DNA of 64,000 nt from Bacteroidales bacterium (GTDB lineage Bacteria > Bacteroidota > Bacteroidia > Bacteroidales > F082). The notes under the pieces were generated by a model. The model worked only from the letters and a program-made list of their open reading frames with translations, was not told where the DNA came from and made no database searches. The position numbers and the translations under genes are program-made. Numbering within the stretch: the first letter of the stretch is position 1; each line of letters starts with the position of its first letter. The stretch spans positions 1-64,000 of the forward strand of contig JAFXMK010000023.1 of assembly GCA_017530365.1 (NCBI GenBank). The letters run 5' to 3'. Shown piece after piece: positions 40,985 to 49,385 of this stretch.

Positions 40985-42226
40985 ATGCGCCACAATCCGT
41001 TCAAAACACGTAGGACCAAGACGCTGGCCTACGGCAAAAGGGTGGAAGCACTGTTCCAGAAGCTGGAGCAAAAGTTGAAGAAGCCTCTTCGTTTCACTAC
41101 GAAGCGTAGTTTCGAGGCTTTCATGTTTCTTATCCTTTTCTTTGGCTTCTTCGGCTTCATGGCTTGGAAGATGACCCTTCCGAAGATGCTCAACACCTTC
41201 ATGCAGACGTCCTATCATCTGTTGCTGGAGACGGTATTTTACATCATGGCCATCTGTGTATTGATGGGTGCCATCAGCAAGCTGCTCATTGAGTTCGGTG
41301 TGGTCCGTCTGCTGGAAAACATCCTGCGGCCGCTGATGAAGCCGTTGTACAACCTTCCGGGTGTGGCAGCCTTGGGCGCCCTCATGACCTTTATGAGCGA
41401 CAACCCGGCCATCATTACTTTGGCGCATGACCGCAATTTCAACCGTTACTTCAAGAAGTACCAGCTGGTCTCGTTGACCAACTTCGGAACGGCCTTCGGC
41501 ATGGGCTTGGTGGTCATCGCCTTTATGACGGGTCTTGGCTACGGGAAAGGAGCACTTGTTGGTCTGGCAGGCGCTGTCGTCGGCAGTATTGTATCTACCC
41601 GCTTGATGCAACGCATGACGTTGAAGTCTTATCCTGAACTTGATGTCCCTGTTGATGAGGCTGACGGTGGTGACGAGCAGCAGATCTCCTTTAAGAGCGA
41701 AGGCGGCGTTTTCCTGCGTTTCTTGAACTCGTTGCTCGATGGTGGCAAGGACGGCGTGGGCATTGGCTTGGCCATCATCCCAGGTGTGCTCTGCATCTCC
41801 ACCTTGGTCATGATGTTGACATTTGGCCCTTCCGGTGAAAACGGCGAGTATATGGGTGTCGCCTACGAAGGCGTGCCTGTCATCACGTGGCTGGCCAATA
41901 AGATCAATGTGGTCTTTGAGTGGCTGTTCGGCTTCAAGAGCGGTGCGTTGATCTCCTTCCCGATGACCGCCTTGGGCGCCGTGGGTGCCGCTATCGGTCT
42001 GGTGCCTCGCTTCATTTCTGAAGGCATTATCGACAACAATGCCATTGCCGTGTTTACCGCCATTGGCATGTGCTGGAGCGGATTCCTCTCCACCCATGCC
42101 GCCATGCTCGACTCGCTCGGCTACCGCAAGCTCATCGGCAAGGCCATCACGGCACACGCCATCGGAGGCCTGCTGGCTGGTATCGCAGCGCATTGGCTCT
42201 ACGTCTTGTTGGCTTGGATCTTCTAA
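40985..42226 (+). CDS. Multispanning nucleoside-recognition (gate) domain membrane protein
   Basis: A 413-residue integral membrane protein with about nine hydrophobic segments. The gate-domain blocks are GALMTFMSDNPAIITLAHD in the first half and AIGLVPRFISEGIIDNNAIAVFTAIGMCWSGFLSTHAAML near the end. Relatives include spore-maturation proteins SpmA/B and nucleoside transporter gates; the transported compound is not known. A basic, coiled N-terminus (about 1-45) is cytoplasmic. It probably forms a unit with the porin-like gene. Confidence 0.78.
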   Translation: MRHNPFKTRRTKTLAYGKRVEALFQKLEQKLKKPLRFTTKRSFEAFMFLILFFGFFGFMAWKMTLPKMLNTFMQTSYHLLLETVFYIMAICVLMGAISKLLIEFGVVRLLENILRPLMKPLYNLPGVAALGALMTFMSDNPAIITLAHDRNFNRYFKKYQLVSLTNFGTAFGMGLVVIAFMTGLGYGKGALVGLAGAVVGSIVSTRLMQRMTLKSYPELDVPVDEADGGDEQQISFKSEGGVFLRFLNSLLDGGKDGVGIGLAIIPGVLCISTLVMMLTFGPSGENGEYMGVAYEGVPVITWLANKINVVFEWLFGFKSGALISFPMTALGAVGAAIGLVPRFISEGIIDNNAIAVFTAIGMCWSGFLSTHAAMLDSLGYRKLIGKAITAHAIGGLLAGIAAHWLYVLLAWIF

Positions 42227-42232
42227 AAGAAA

Positions 42233-42262
42233 AGGCCAGTCTTAGGACTGGCCTCTTCTCTT
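42233..42262. terminator. Terminator between convergent gate-domain and M16 genes
   Basis: Stem GGCCAGTC/GACTGGCC at 42234-42253 with a 4-base loop (TTAG), followed on the plus strand by a T/C-rich tract and preceded by AAAAGAAAA, so it can act in both directions. Confidence 0.82.
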
Positions 42263-42271
42263 CTTACTTCT

Positions 42272-45130
42272 TTATTCTTTAAAAATATTCTTGTACTTGA
42301 GCTTGGTTACCTCTCCGTATTTGGCGAGGTCCTTGGCTTTGACGCTCTTCGGACCCGACATCATGATAATGACGGGACGGTCCTTGATCATGCGGTTGTA
42401 GAAGCCGACCACATCTTTGAACTCGGCCTTACGGATGATCTCAGTGACTTCCGCTCTCGGGTCATGGTCGTAGCCTTTCCACATCCAATACCTCACCGAG
42501 CTGGGCTTGTTGCGGAAGGTGATGTAGTTGCTGGCTCTCGACTTGAGAAGGGCCTCCTTCGAAGCGTTGAACTTCTCGACACGCTCGGGCATATCCTTGA
42601 TCAGGCTGCTAAAGGCATCGATGCCGTCGAAGGTCTTGTCGCCCTGGGTGCCCAAGAAGCCGTATAGGTAGCCGGGCTTGCGCTCCAGGTCGTCGTAGCT
42701 GTAACTGGCGTAGGCGGTGTAGCCCAGCGAACGGAACTCGCGGATCTCCTGAAACACGATGGAGTACATGTCGGTGCCGAAATACTTGCTGAACAGGCCG
42801 GCCATGGCTTCGTCTTCAAGGCTCAGCTTCTCGCCGGGTACGTAGAACCAGATGTTGCTCTGGCGGAACTTCTTGTTCGGGGCAAAGAACACTTGGGGCT
42901 TGGTGTATTGCTTCTCCACCTGCACTGTTTCCTCGCCCTTGAGGGGCTTCAATGGAAGGATGAAGTGGTTTTTGATCGATTGGGCTAACACATCGGGATA
43001 TTGGTTGCCGGAATAGGTGACGAATCCGTCGTATTGCAAGGCCTTGGCGATCTTGGCAAGGAACTCGTTGCCGCTGCGTTTCGACCATTCCTTGATGCTG
43101 CTATGATCCAGGTAGGTGGACTTGTCGCCGTACAAGGCGTAGGCGCGGACGGCACGGGCCCAGGTGGAGGCGTCTTCTTTCTGGGTCTGGATGCCCATCT
43201 TCGCCCCATCGGCCATGGTCTTGATCTGGCTCTCGTCGTTCGAGGGGTTGTAGAGTTTCTCATGGCAGAGGTTCAACAGCTTCTCGAGGTCTGCCTCGAA
43301 TCCAGTGATCGTCACATGGAAATAGTTTTCGTCAGGGTAGGTGTAGATGCTTGCGCCCATTTTCTGGAGCTCAAGGGCGAACTCCTGGAAAGGCTTGGTC
43401 TCGGTGCCTTGCAGGGAGAGATATTCGCTGGCAATCTCCAAGTCGGGGTCGTCGAGGGTGCCGTAGTTGAAGTAGAAATTTAGCACAAATACGTCGTTGG
43501 CGGGGTTGATGGCCGAATAGAGCTTGAAGCCGTCGCTGATGTTGGTGATCTTCACGTCTTCGCCGAACTTGATGACTTGTGGGGTGACCTCGGGCACTTC
43601 CTCGGCTTCGATCATCTTGGCAAAGTCGGATTTCATGTTGGTGTTTTTGGCCTCAAGAGGCTTCCAGTTAGGCTTCTCCACCTTGTCCTTGTCGGGGAAG
43701 CCCATCTTGGAACGGATGTCCAGATAGTCGTTGCCAAAATATTTGTTGGCGATGGCGACCACTTCCTCCTTGGTGATCTTCTTGATGCGCTCGGTTTCGG
43801 CGAGGAACTCCTCATAACTCTGTCCGGTTTGCTCCATCTCGAGGAAGAGGTTGGCGAGTTTGTTGAGGTCTTCGGTAGCGCGGAGCCGGCCCATCAGCTG
43901 GTCCATACGCACGGCTTCGAACAGGTCGTCGCTGAACTCACCGCGTTTGAGCTGTTCGAGGCATTCAAACACCAAGGCTTCGGCCTCTTCGTGCGACTGT
44001 CCCAGCAGCTTGGGGATGATCAGCATCAGGTTGGCGCCTTGGTCCTCAAGCGAGAGGGGCATGAGCATGGCGGCCATCAGCTTGCCGTCGAGGGTCAGCT
44101 TGTCAACCAAGCCGGTCTCGCCGTTGAAGAAGATGCTGCAAGCCATCGACAGCGGCACCAGGTCGGGGTCGGAGTTCTTGATGCCGGGGAAGATCAAGGC
44201 ACCCATCTTGATAGGGGTCATGCGGACCTCTTTGACGGTGGGACCGTTGAACTTGGGCAGCGTATAAGTGGGCTGCTTCGGGAGCTCGCCCTTGCGCCAG
44301 GTGCCGAACTTCTCCGCAATCATCGGCTCCGTCTCCTCGATGTTGAAGTCGCCGACCAGGATCAGGGTCATGTTGTTGGCTACATAGTAGGTGTTGTAGA
44401 ACTCGCGCATCTTGGCGGGTTGCGGGTTCTTCAGGTGCTCGGTGTAGCCGATCACAGGACGGCCGTAGGGATGCTCGCCGAAGGTCTCCTTGAACATGTA
44501 TTCCTGGAAGGCGTTGATGGGACTGTCGCCGTACATGTTCTTCTCTTCATAGACCGCTTCCAACTCGCTCTGAAACAGGCGGAACACTGGGTTGCGGAAG
44601 CGTTCCACATACACGTCCATCCACTTGGAGAGCTGGTTCGAGGGGAAGGTGTTGTAGTACATGGTCTGGTCGTAGCTGGTTCCTGCGTTGAGGCCCTTGC
44701 CGCCCATCTGGGTAAGGATGACATCGACTTCATTCGGGATGGCGTAGTCGGTGCTGGCGATGCTCAGCTCGTTGATCTTCATCTGGATGGCCTGGCGGGC
44801 TGCGGGGTCGGTGGTCTCATGCAATTTGTCGTACATCATGCTGATGCTGTCGAGATACACCTTCTCTTTCTCCCAGTCGATGGTGCCGATGCGGTCGGTG
44901 CCTTTGAACATGATATGCTCGAAGTAGTGGGCCATGCCGGTAGCATCCAAGGGATCGTTCTTGCTGCCAGCATGGACATACACGGCGCCGTATATCTCTG
45001 GTTGGTCATGGTTCTCGCACAGCACGACCTTCAGGCCGTTGTCGAGGTGGTAGGTCTTGGTCTTAAGCCCCGTTTGGGCAGAAACGATGCCGCAGAACAG
45101 TAGGGCAATGAGGAAGAGAATTTTTTTCAT
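42272..45130 (-). CDS. M16-family zinc metalloprotease (pitrilysin-like), periplasmic
   Basis: A 952-residue exported two-module peptidase. A signal peptide (MKKILFLIALLFCGIVSAQ) precedes the first M16 module with the inverted zinc motif HYFEH at 68-72 and the downstream ELEAVYEEKNM that supplies the third ligand. The second module (from ~510) has no such motif and is the usual inactive half. It degrades or processes peptides. It is the last gene of the ABC-GntR operon, 29 bases after the GntR stop with a tandem repeat in that space. Whether it works with the ABC transporter is unknown. Confidence 0.9.
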   Translation of the reverse strand: MKKILFLIALLFCGIVSAQTGLKTKTYHLDNGLKVVLCENHDQPEIYGAVYVHAGSKNDPLDATGMAHYFEHIMFKGTDRIGTIDWEKEKVYLDSISMMYDKLHETTDPAARQAIQMKINELSIASTDYAIPNEVDVILTQMGGKGLNAGTSYDQTMYYNTFPSNQLSKWMDVYVERFRNPVFRLFQSELEAVYEEKNMYGDSPINAFQEYMFKETFGEHPYGRPVIGYTEHLKNPQPAKMREFYNTYYVANNMTLILVGDFNIEETEPMIAEKFGTWRKGELPKQPTYTLPKFNGPTVKEVRMTPIKMGALIFPGIKNSDPDLVPLSMACSIFFNGETGLVDKLTLDGKLMAAMLMPLSLEDQGANLMLIIPKLLGQSHEEAEALVFECLEQLKRGEFSDDLFEAVRMDQLMGRLRATEDLNKLANLFLEMEQTGQSYEEFLAETERIKKITKEEVVAIANKYFGNDYLDIRSKMGFPDKDKVEKPNWKPLEAKNTNMKSDFAKMIEAEEVPEVTPQVIKFGEDVKITNISDGFKLYSAINPANDVFVLNFYFNYGTLDDPDLEIASEYLSLQGTETKPFQEFALELQKMGASIYTYPDENYFHVTITGFEADLEKLLNLCHEKLYNPSNDESQIKTMADGAKMGIQTQKEDASTWARAVRAYALYGDKSTYLDHSSIKEWSKRSGNEFLAKIAKALQYDGFVTYSGNQYPDVLAQSIKNHFILPLKPLKGEETVQVEKQYTKPQVFFAPNKKFRQSNIWFYVPGEKLSLEDEAMAGLFSKYFGTDMYSIVFQEIREFRSLGYTAYASYSYDDLERKPGYLYGFLGTQGDKTFDGIDAFSSLIKDMPERVEKFNASKEALLKSRASNYITFRNKPSSVRYWMWKGYDHDPRAEVTEIIRKAEFKDVVGFYNRMIKDRPVIIMMSGPKSVKAKDLAKYGEVTKLKYKNIFKE

Positions 45131-45167
45131 AGTTGTTCAGTTGTTCAGTTTGTGGTTGTTCAGTTAG
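45131..45167 (-). repeat. Tandem repeat at the GntR/M16 junction
   Basis: On the minus strand: AACTGAAC, AACCACAA, ACTGAAC, AACTGAAC, AACT, then the M16 ATG. The GntR stop codon TGA is the first TGA of the array. Confidence 0.88.
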
Positions 45168-45507
45168 CGAGTTTAAGAAATTCTTCAGGGGTGATTCCTA
45201 ACAATTTCATCTTCTTGATCACCTGCGGCAACTCATTGTTGATGAACTCATTCTTCATCTCGTTGAGCACCAGTTCCTTGGCGTTCTCAGCTACGAAATA
45301 GCCAATGCCGCGTTTGTTGTAGATGATGCCCGCTGCCGTCATGGTCTCGTAGGAGCGCATGATGGTGTTGGGGTTGACGCCGAGCTCGATGCCGAGGTCA
45401 CGTACCGAAAGCAACCGGTCGTCGGCCTTGAGATCACCGCTCAGGATCTGCCCATAGAGTTGGTCGCAGATCTGTAGATATATGGGTTTATGTGCGTTAA
45501 ATTCCAT
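45160..45507 (-). CDS. GntR-family repressor, YtrA subfamily
   Basis: A 115-residue winged-helix regulator. The GntR HTH is KADDRLLSVRDLGIELGVNPNTIMRSYETMTAAGIIYNKRG, followed only by a short helical tail (to LKLAN), which is the YtrA-subfamily size. YtrA-type proteins repress ABC-transporter operons in which they are encoded. A matching inverted repeat overlaps the promoter of the operon (47985-48008), so autoregulation is expected. Confidence 0.9.
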   Translation of the reverse strand: MEFNAHKPIYLQICDQLYGQILSGDLKADDRLLSVRDLGIELGVNPNTIMRSYETMTAAGIIYNKRGIGYFVAENAKELVLNEMKNEFINNELPQVIKKMKLLGITPEEFLKLAN

Positions 45508-45510
45508 GGT

Positions 45511-46368
45511 TTAATATTTTTGGGTTTTTAGTTTAAAGAAAATACCGATGTAAAGGCCGATGGTAAGAACGGCGTGGAGGATGTCGCTGAAGATCATTGA
45601 TCCAGAGACAAAGTTAGTGATGGTGTCGAGGTCAGCCGATATGCCCATGGAGTTTTCGTTCATCCAAGGGAATATGCCTCTTGAAAGAAGGAAGACTTGC
45701 GTCAGCATGGAAAGGACGTAAGAGACACCGATTACACAGGCCAATGTCTTGCCTGTCTTGTGGGTTTTGAACAGCAGATTGCCCAACATGAAGAGGCCGA
45801 CGTTAAAGATCAAGCTGATGATCATTCCGATGCTGTAGGTACGATCAAACATGCTGAAAACTTTTGGAAAATCTTCACCTAATTCGTTAACGACATCGGT
45901 ATTGGTCATCAAGCTAATCTCAGCGATAAAGTCCTGCATGATGCCGTTCATTCCAAAATGCTTGATGTATTGATTGAAACCACCCAAAGGCAGCAGGGTC
46001 AGCAGGAAATCAACTGCCCAGGAACCAAGGACAATAGCCACGGGAGTCAGTAGGCAGAAAAGCACGTAGCTCAAATATTTCTCCAAGTTGGAGACGGGTA
46101 ACATGGCGTAGCACACACCCTCGCGGGACAGGTTGATGTCACCGAAAACCTTGGCAGGGATCAGGATGATACCCAGAAACATGGCAAGATAGATGCCTCC
46201 CCAGCGAGGCAGTGTGGGCATGGTAAAGCCAAAGATCAAGGTGAGGAGCCAGCCTATGATCGGAATGCCGCAGAGGATGGCCAGGGTAATGCCGAAGTTG
46301 CGGAAATACTTCCTGCCATCTAAGGCAAGAAGCTTTCCGAACCGATTGATATTGAATGTGTTATTCAT
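45511..46368 (-). CDS. ABC-2-like permease subunit (paralogue 1)
   Basis: A 285-residue membrane protein with about six hydrophobic segments. It begins MNNTFNINRFGKLLALDGRKYFRNFGITLAILCGIPII and aligns along its length with the 240-residue gene upstream (FNINRFGKLL/FDMKRFAQVL, LSREGVCYAMLPVSNLEKYLSYVLFCLLTPV/LSREGIGFATLPATNTEKFFSMLIYCSILTPV). It carries an extra ~45 residues in the middle. The stop is 3 bases before the GntR start. Substrate unknown. Confidence 0.82.
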   Translation of the reverse strand: MNNTFNINRFGKLLALDGRKYFRNFGITLAILCGIPIIGWLLTLIFGFTMPTLPRWGGIYLAMFLGIILIPAKVFGDINLSREGVCYAMLPVSNLEKYLSYVLFCLLTPVAIVLGSWAVDFLLTLLPLGGFNQYIKHFGMNGIMQDFIAEISLMTNTDVVNELGEDFPKVFSMFDRTYSIGMIISLIFNVGLFMLGNLLFKTHKTGKTLACVIGVSYVLSMLTQVFLLSRGIFPWMNENSMGISADLDTITNFVSGSMIFSDILHAVLTIGLYIGIFFKLKTQKY

Positions 46369-46373
46369 ATATA

Positions 46374-47096
46374 TTAATATTTTTGGTTTTTGATTCTACG
46401 ATAGGTAAATATGTAAAACACAATGGCAAGGATGAACAAGACAACATCCCAAAACCAAGCGAGGACGCCGGGTTTGACGGTGACTTCCCAACGGGCGAAG
46501 GCTTTCCAGAAATGAACCAGCTGTAACGCCATAGTGATGACAAACACTATGAGCATTCCCCAAGCAATGGTCTTTCCGGCTTTCCGTTTTTTGAAGATCA
46601 TGTTGCCGAACATGAAGGTGGAGGAGATGAACATGATGATACAGGCAATGGTGATGATGGTCTGTCCCAGTCTGTATCGCGGCAATGCCACAAAATCTTG
46701 GAAACCGCCAAATGGTAACAGGGTAAGGAGCGTATCGACGGCCCAGCTTCCCAATCCGACGATGACGGGGGTAAGGATGGAACAATAGATCAGCATGCTG
46801 AAGAACTTCTCGGTGTTGGTGGCAGGTAGGGTGGCGAAGCCGATGCCTTCACGGGAGAGGTTGGCCTTGCCATATACCTTGGAGGGGATAAACATCAACA
46901 CGGAGAACACCAAGGAGCCAATAACGCCTGCTCTTGCACCATTGTTCATGTTGAAGTCGAAGATGAGCGTTGTGATCCAGAATAAGATAGGGATGCAGCT
47001 CCACACGATCAGCGAGATGCCGAAGTTTCGGAAATAGTTTTTCCAATCTTTGGCAAGTACTTGAGCGAAGCGTTTCATATCAAATTTGTTATTCAT
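46374..47096 (-). CDS. ABC-2-like permease subunit (paralogue 2)
   Basis: A 240-residue membrane protein with six hydrophobic segments, a duplicate of the following gene. Both end in QKY-stop and share the junction sequence CCAAAAATATTAA, which supports tandem duplication. It starts 14 bases after the ATPase gene and would form a heterodimeric channel with its paralogue. Confidence 0.82.
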   Translation of the reverse strand: MNNKFDMKRFAQVLAKDWKNYFRNFGISLIVWSCIPILFWITTLIFDFNMNNGARAGVIGSLVFSVLMFIPSKVYGKANLSREGIGFATLPATNTEKFFSMLIYCSILTPVIVGLGSWAVDTLLTLLPFGGFQDFVALPRYRLGQTIITIACIIMFISSTFMFGNMIFKKRKAGKTIAWGMLIVFVITMALQLVHFWKAFARWEVTVKPGVLAWFWDVVLFILAIVFYIFTYRRIKNQKY

Positions 47097-47110
47097 GGCC
47101 TGACCCTTTC

Positions 47111-47935
47111 TTATCCAAAGAGTTGCTTGATGGTTTCCTTATTCTTCATCACGGTGTTGAAGAGAATCTCCACACTGACCTTGCTGTCCACGCCCTCCGG
47201 GTTGCGGGTGACGTTGACGTAACCGCCAGGGATCATCTCGCTGTAGAGTGCCGTGTCATCTTTTTCAGTGCCGTAGTCGAAATACAGCTTATCGGTGATG
47301 GCGCGGAAGGTGGCCTTGAGCAGCACCTCGTCGTGATCGAGGATGATGATGGGGTCGATGAGGTTTTCCACATCCTTCACTTGGTGGGTAGAGATGATGA
47401 TGGTGCGGTTCTCGTTGGCATGTTTGGCGATGACCTGACGGAACAGGGTCTTGGAAGGGATGTCCAAGCCATTGGTGGGTTCATCGAGGAGCAGGTAGTC
47501 GGTGTTGAGAGCCAGTGCGGTGGCAATCAGGCATTTCTTCTGCTGGCCGAAGGAGAGCTCACTGAACTTATGGGTGGGATCGACCTCCATTTCCTTGCAG
47601 AGTTCCATGAACTGGGCCTCGTTGCAGTTAGGGTAGAAGGGGGCAAGTTCTCTTATATTATTAATAGGAGTGCCTTCCGGGATGGCGAAATCTTCCGAGA
47701 TGAAGAAGTTTTTTTGTAATGTCTCGGGCAGACGCTTGAAGGGGGCAACCTCATCGACGAGGCATTCGCCGGCGGTGGGTTTTTGGAGTCCGCTGATGAG
47801 CTTCAACAGGGTGGTCTTGCCCACGCCATTTTCTCCCAACAGACCGTAAATGTTGCCTTTCTCGAAGTTCAGGCTGATGTTCTTGAAGACTGGTTGATAC
47901 TTGTAACCGAAGTCTAAGTTCTTGATCTCTATCAT
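47111..47935 (-). CDS. ABC transporter ATP-binding protein
   Basis: A 274-residue ATPase. Walker A GENGVGKTT at 34-42, signature LSFGQQKK, Walker B YLLLDEPTNGLD, and switch STHQVKD. It is the first gene of the operon and drives the two small permeases. GntR-linked systems of this type often respond to cell-envelope stress (family knowledge). Its promoter carries a YtrA-like operator. Confidence 0.93.
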   Translation of the reverse strand: MIEIKNLDFGYKYQPVFKNISLNFEKGNIYGLLGENGVGKTTLLKLISGLQKPTAGECLVDEVAPFKRLPETLQKNFFISEDFAIPEGTPINNIRELAPFYPNCNEAQFMELCKEMEVDPTHKFSELSFGQQKKCLIATALALNTDYLLLDEPTNGLDIPSKTLFRQVIAKHANENRTIIISTHQVKDVENLIDPIIILDHDEVLLKATFRAITDKLYFDYGTEKDDTALYSEMIPGGYVNVTRNPEGVDSKVSVEILFNTVMKNKETIKQLFG

Positions 47936-47980
47936 AACTTGTTGATTTGTTGATTGTTTAATTGTTTAACTGTTTGATTA
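47936..47980 (-). repeat. Octad tandem repeat in the leader of the ABC operon
   Basis: On the minus strand: TCAAACAG, TTAAACAA, TTAAACAA, TCAACAAA, TCAACAAG, then TT and the ATG. It fills the leader between the operator and the start codon. Confidence 0.88.
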
Positions 47981-47983
47981 TTT

Positions 47984-48009
47984 CAGTGTATTAGTGAATT
48001 AGTACACTG
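47984..48009 (-). promoter_or_regulatory. YtrA-like GntR operator
   Basis: Inverted repeat AGTGTA (47985-47990), 12-base spacer, TACACT (48003-48008), extended by one C/G pair outside. It begins right behind the -7 element, so a bound repressor would block initiation. It resembles the AGTGTA-spacer-TACACT site reported for B. subtilis YtrA (recalled, not looked up). Confidence 0.75.
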
Positions 48010-48039
48010 CAAAAATACAACAAAAAACAATTGTGTCAA
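48009..48039 (-). promoter_or_regulatory. Promoter of the ABC-GntR-M16 operon
   Basis: Minus-strand TATTTTTGC at 48017-48009 (TAnnTTTG), with TTG at 48039-48037 (19-base spacer). Confidence 0.82.
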
Positions 48040-48070
48040 GAAAAAAGTGATTTTTTTTGAAAAAAACTTC

Positions 48071-49132
48071 TTACTTCTTGCTAACGCCTTCTAACTTCTG
48101 ATAATGACACAAAAGGATCCCTTCTGAATCTTTCCTATGCAGATGCATTGCGCCGCCAAGGCAATTTTTGTAAACCTTACAATCTTTGCAGATGCCTGTC
48201 CTCATCCAGTTGCGGTCGCGAAAGAGTTGAAAACGGTTTTCCCATACGTCTAAGAAATCATCTTGATAGATGTTGCCTTGGGCAAAGCGGCGGTCGATGT
48301 TGGGGCAGGCGGAGATGGAGCCATCGACGAGGATGGAGCCGATGGTGATGCCGGCACGACAGAAGTAGTACCAGTCGCGGACCTTGCGCTCATAGGGTCC
48401 GACGTAGGCTTCGCAGCTGAACTTGGCGTCGATCTTGCCTTCCTTGCGGGTGGCGACGATGAAGTCCATCAGTTGTTTGAACTGCTCGTTGTTGAGTTGC
48501 AGATTCGGGTCGTTGGCGGCACGCCCGATGGGCTCGATAGTGAAGAAACGCCAGGCCTTCACATGGTGTTCGACAAGCAACTGTTTTAATTCGTCTAATT
48601 CACCGATGTTCATTGGACTGACACAGGTCACGATATCATAGGCAAGAGGCTTCGTTTCATTGGCCACCAGGTCGATCGCCTGAAGGGCGTGGTCGAAGCT
48701 GCCTTGGCGCTTGCGAAAGGCGTCGTGTGTCTCTCGTAATCCATCCAAGCTGAAGGTGACACTGCAAAGCCCAGCTGCCATCAGCTCCTTGTGTCTTGCT
48801 TCATCGTATGCCCAGCCATTGCTGACAATACCCCAAGGAAAACCATGCCTGCGGAGCTGTCGCCCGCAATCGGCGAGGTCCTTGCGCACCAATGGCTCGC
48901 CACCAGTAATGACGACCAATATGGAGTTCCGTTTGAACTTGGTCTCAAGGGGCTCGATGGCTTTGAGAAAGTCTTCAAAAGGCATGTCTTTGAACAAGGA
49001 AGATGCCGTGCAATCTGAACCGCAGTGCTGGCAATTCAGGTTGCAGCGCTGGGTGCATTCCCAAAAGAGATAGTTCAACTCATGGAGTTGGGTCTCTTTT
49101 TTCCGGAAATAGTTATGGAAGGCCTGAAGCAT
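48071..49132 (-). CDS. Radical SAM/SPASM enzyme of an rSAM/lipoprotein pair
   Basis: A 353-residue radical SAM protein. The [4Fe-4S]-SAM motif is C30-x3-C34-x2-C37 in CTQRCNLNCQHC, followed by TGGEP. The C-terminal cysteine-rich SPASM segment (GICKDCKVYKNCLGG ... ILLCHYQ) would hold auxiliary clusters, as in peptide-modifying maturases. The gene directly upstream encodes a tiny lipoprotein. This arrangement matches the Bacteroidetes system annotated in TIGRFAMs as rSAM/lipoprotein (TIGR04133/TIGR04134 by recall), whose chemistry is not established. It may modify the lipoprotein before export. Confidence 0.88.
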   Translation of the reverse strand: MLQAFHNYFRKKETQLHELNYLFWECTQRCNLNCQHCGSDCTASSLFKDMPFEDFLKAIEPLETKFKRNSILVVITGGEPLVRKDLADCGRQLRRHGFPWGIVSNGWAYDEARHKELMAAGLCSVTFSLDGLRETHDAFRKRQGSFDHALQAIDLVANETKPLAYDIVTCVSPMNIGELDELKQLLVEHHVKAWRFFTIEPIGRAANDPNLQLNNEQFKQLMDFIVATRKEGKIDAKFSCEAYVGPYERKVRDWYYFCRAGITIGSILVDGSISACPNIDRRFAQGNIYQDDFLDVWENRFQLFRDRNWMRTGICKDCKVYKNCLGGAMHLHRKDSEGILLCHYQKLEGVSKK

Positions 49133-49135
49133 GGA

Positions 49136-49330
49136 TTATTCAGCCTCGGCCTCCACAGGGAGCTCTTGGTTGACTTGCAAGGTGTCAACCATCTGGGTGG
49201 TCTCTTCTTCATCCTCAAAGTAGGGATCCTTGTACTGCTGTGGCGTGCCGTAGCAGGCCTGCATTACGAACATCACCGTGGTGAACGCTGATGCTTTCAG
49301 GATGCCTCTGAGCCATTTGTACGTTTTCAT
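49136..49330 (-). CDS. Small lipoprotein partner of the radical SAM enzyme
   Basis: A 64-residue lipoprotein from ATG 49330. The longer frame to 49384 would run through the promoter and is rejected. It has a basic N-terminus (MKTYKWLRGILK), a hydrophobic stretch and a lipobox at VMQAC, then CYGTPQQYKDPYFEDEEE and an acidic tail ending EAEAE. Only about 40 residues remain after processing. CYGTP after the lipid cysteine and the adjacent maturase gene (3-base gap) mark it as the probable substrate, but the modified residue is unknown. Confidence 0.85.
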   Translation of the reverse strand: MKTYKWLRGILKASAFTTVMFVMQACYGTPQQYKDPYFEDEEETTQMVDTLQVNQELPVEAEAE

Positions 49331-49352
49331 AATATGCGTTTTTATAGCGTGT

Positions 49353-49385
49353 ACAAAGATACGCAACTTTTTGGAAAAAGTCAAA
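49353..49385 (-). promoter_or_regulatory. Promoter of the lipoprotein-radical SAM operon
   Basis: Minus-strand TATCTTTGT at 49361-49353 with TTTG at 49385-49382 (20-base spacer), 22 bases before the ATG at 49330. It overlaps the stop of the preceding gene and fixes the short start. Confidence 0.82.

Noticed and set aside
40793-42193. 466-codon minus-strand open frame
   Set aside because: It lies opposite the gate-domain membrane protein and porin ends; no motif or start context, His/Gln-rich shadow.
43577-45103. 508-codon plus-strand open frame opposite the M16 peptidase
   Set aside because: It is antisense to a complete zinc peptidase with signal peptide and HxxEH motif; the translation is a low-complexity His/Val/Gly-rich shadow caused by GC-rich codons.
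49331-49384. N-terminal extension of the small lipoprotein to 82 residues
   Set aside because: The extra codons contain the -7 element, would bury the signal peptide, and start only 1 base from the previous stop.
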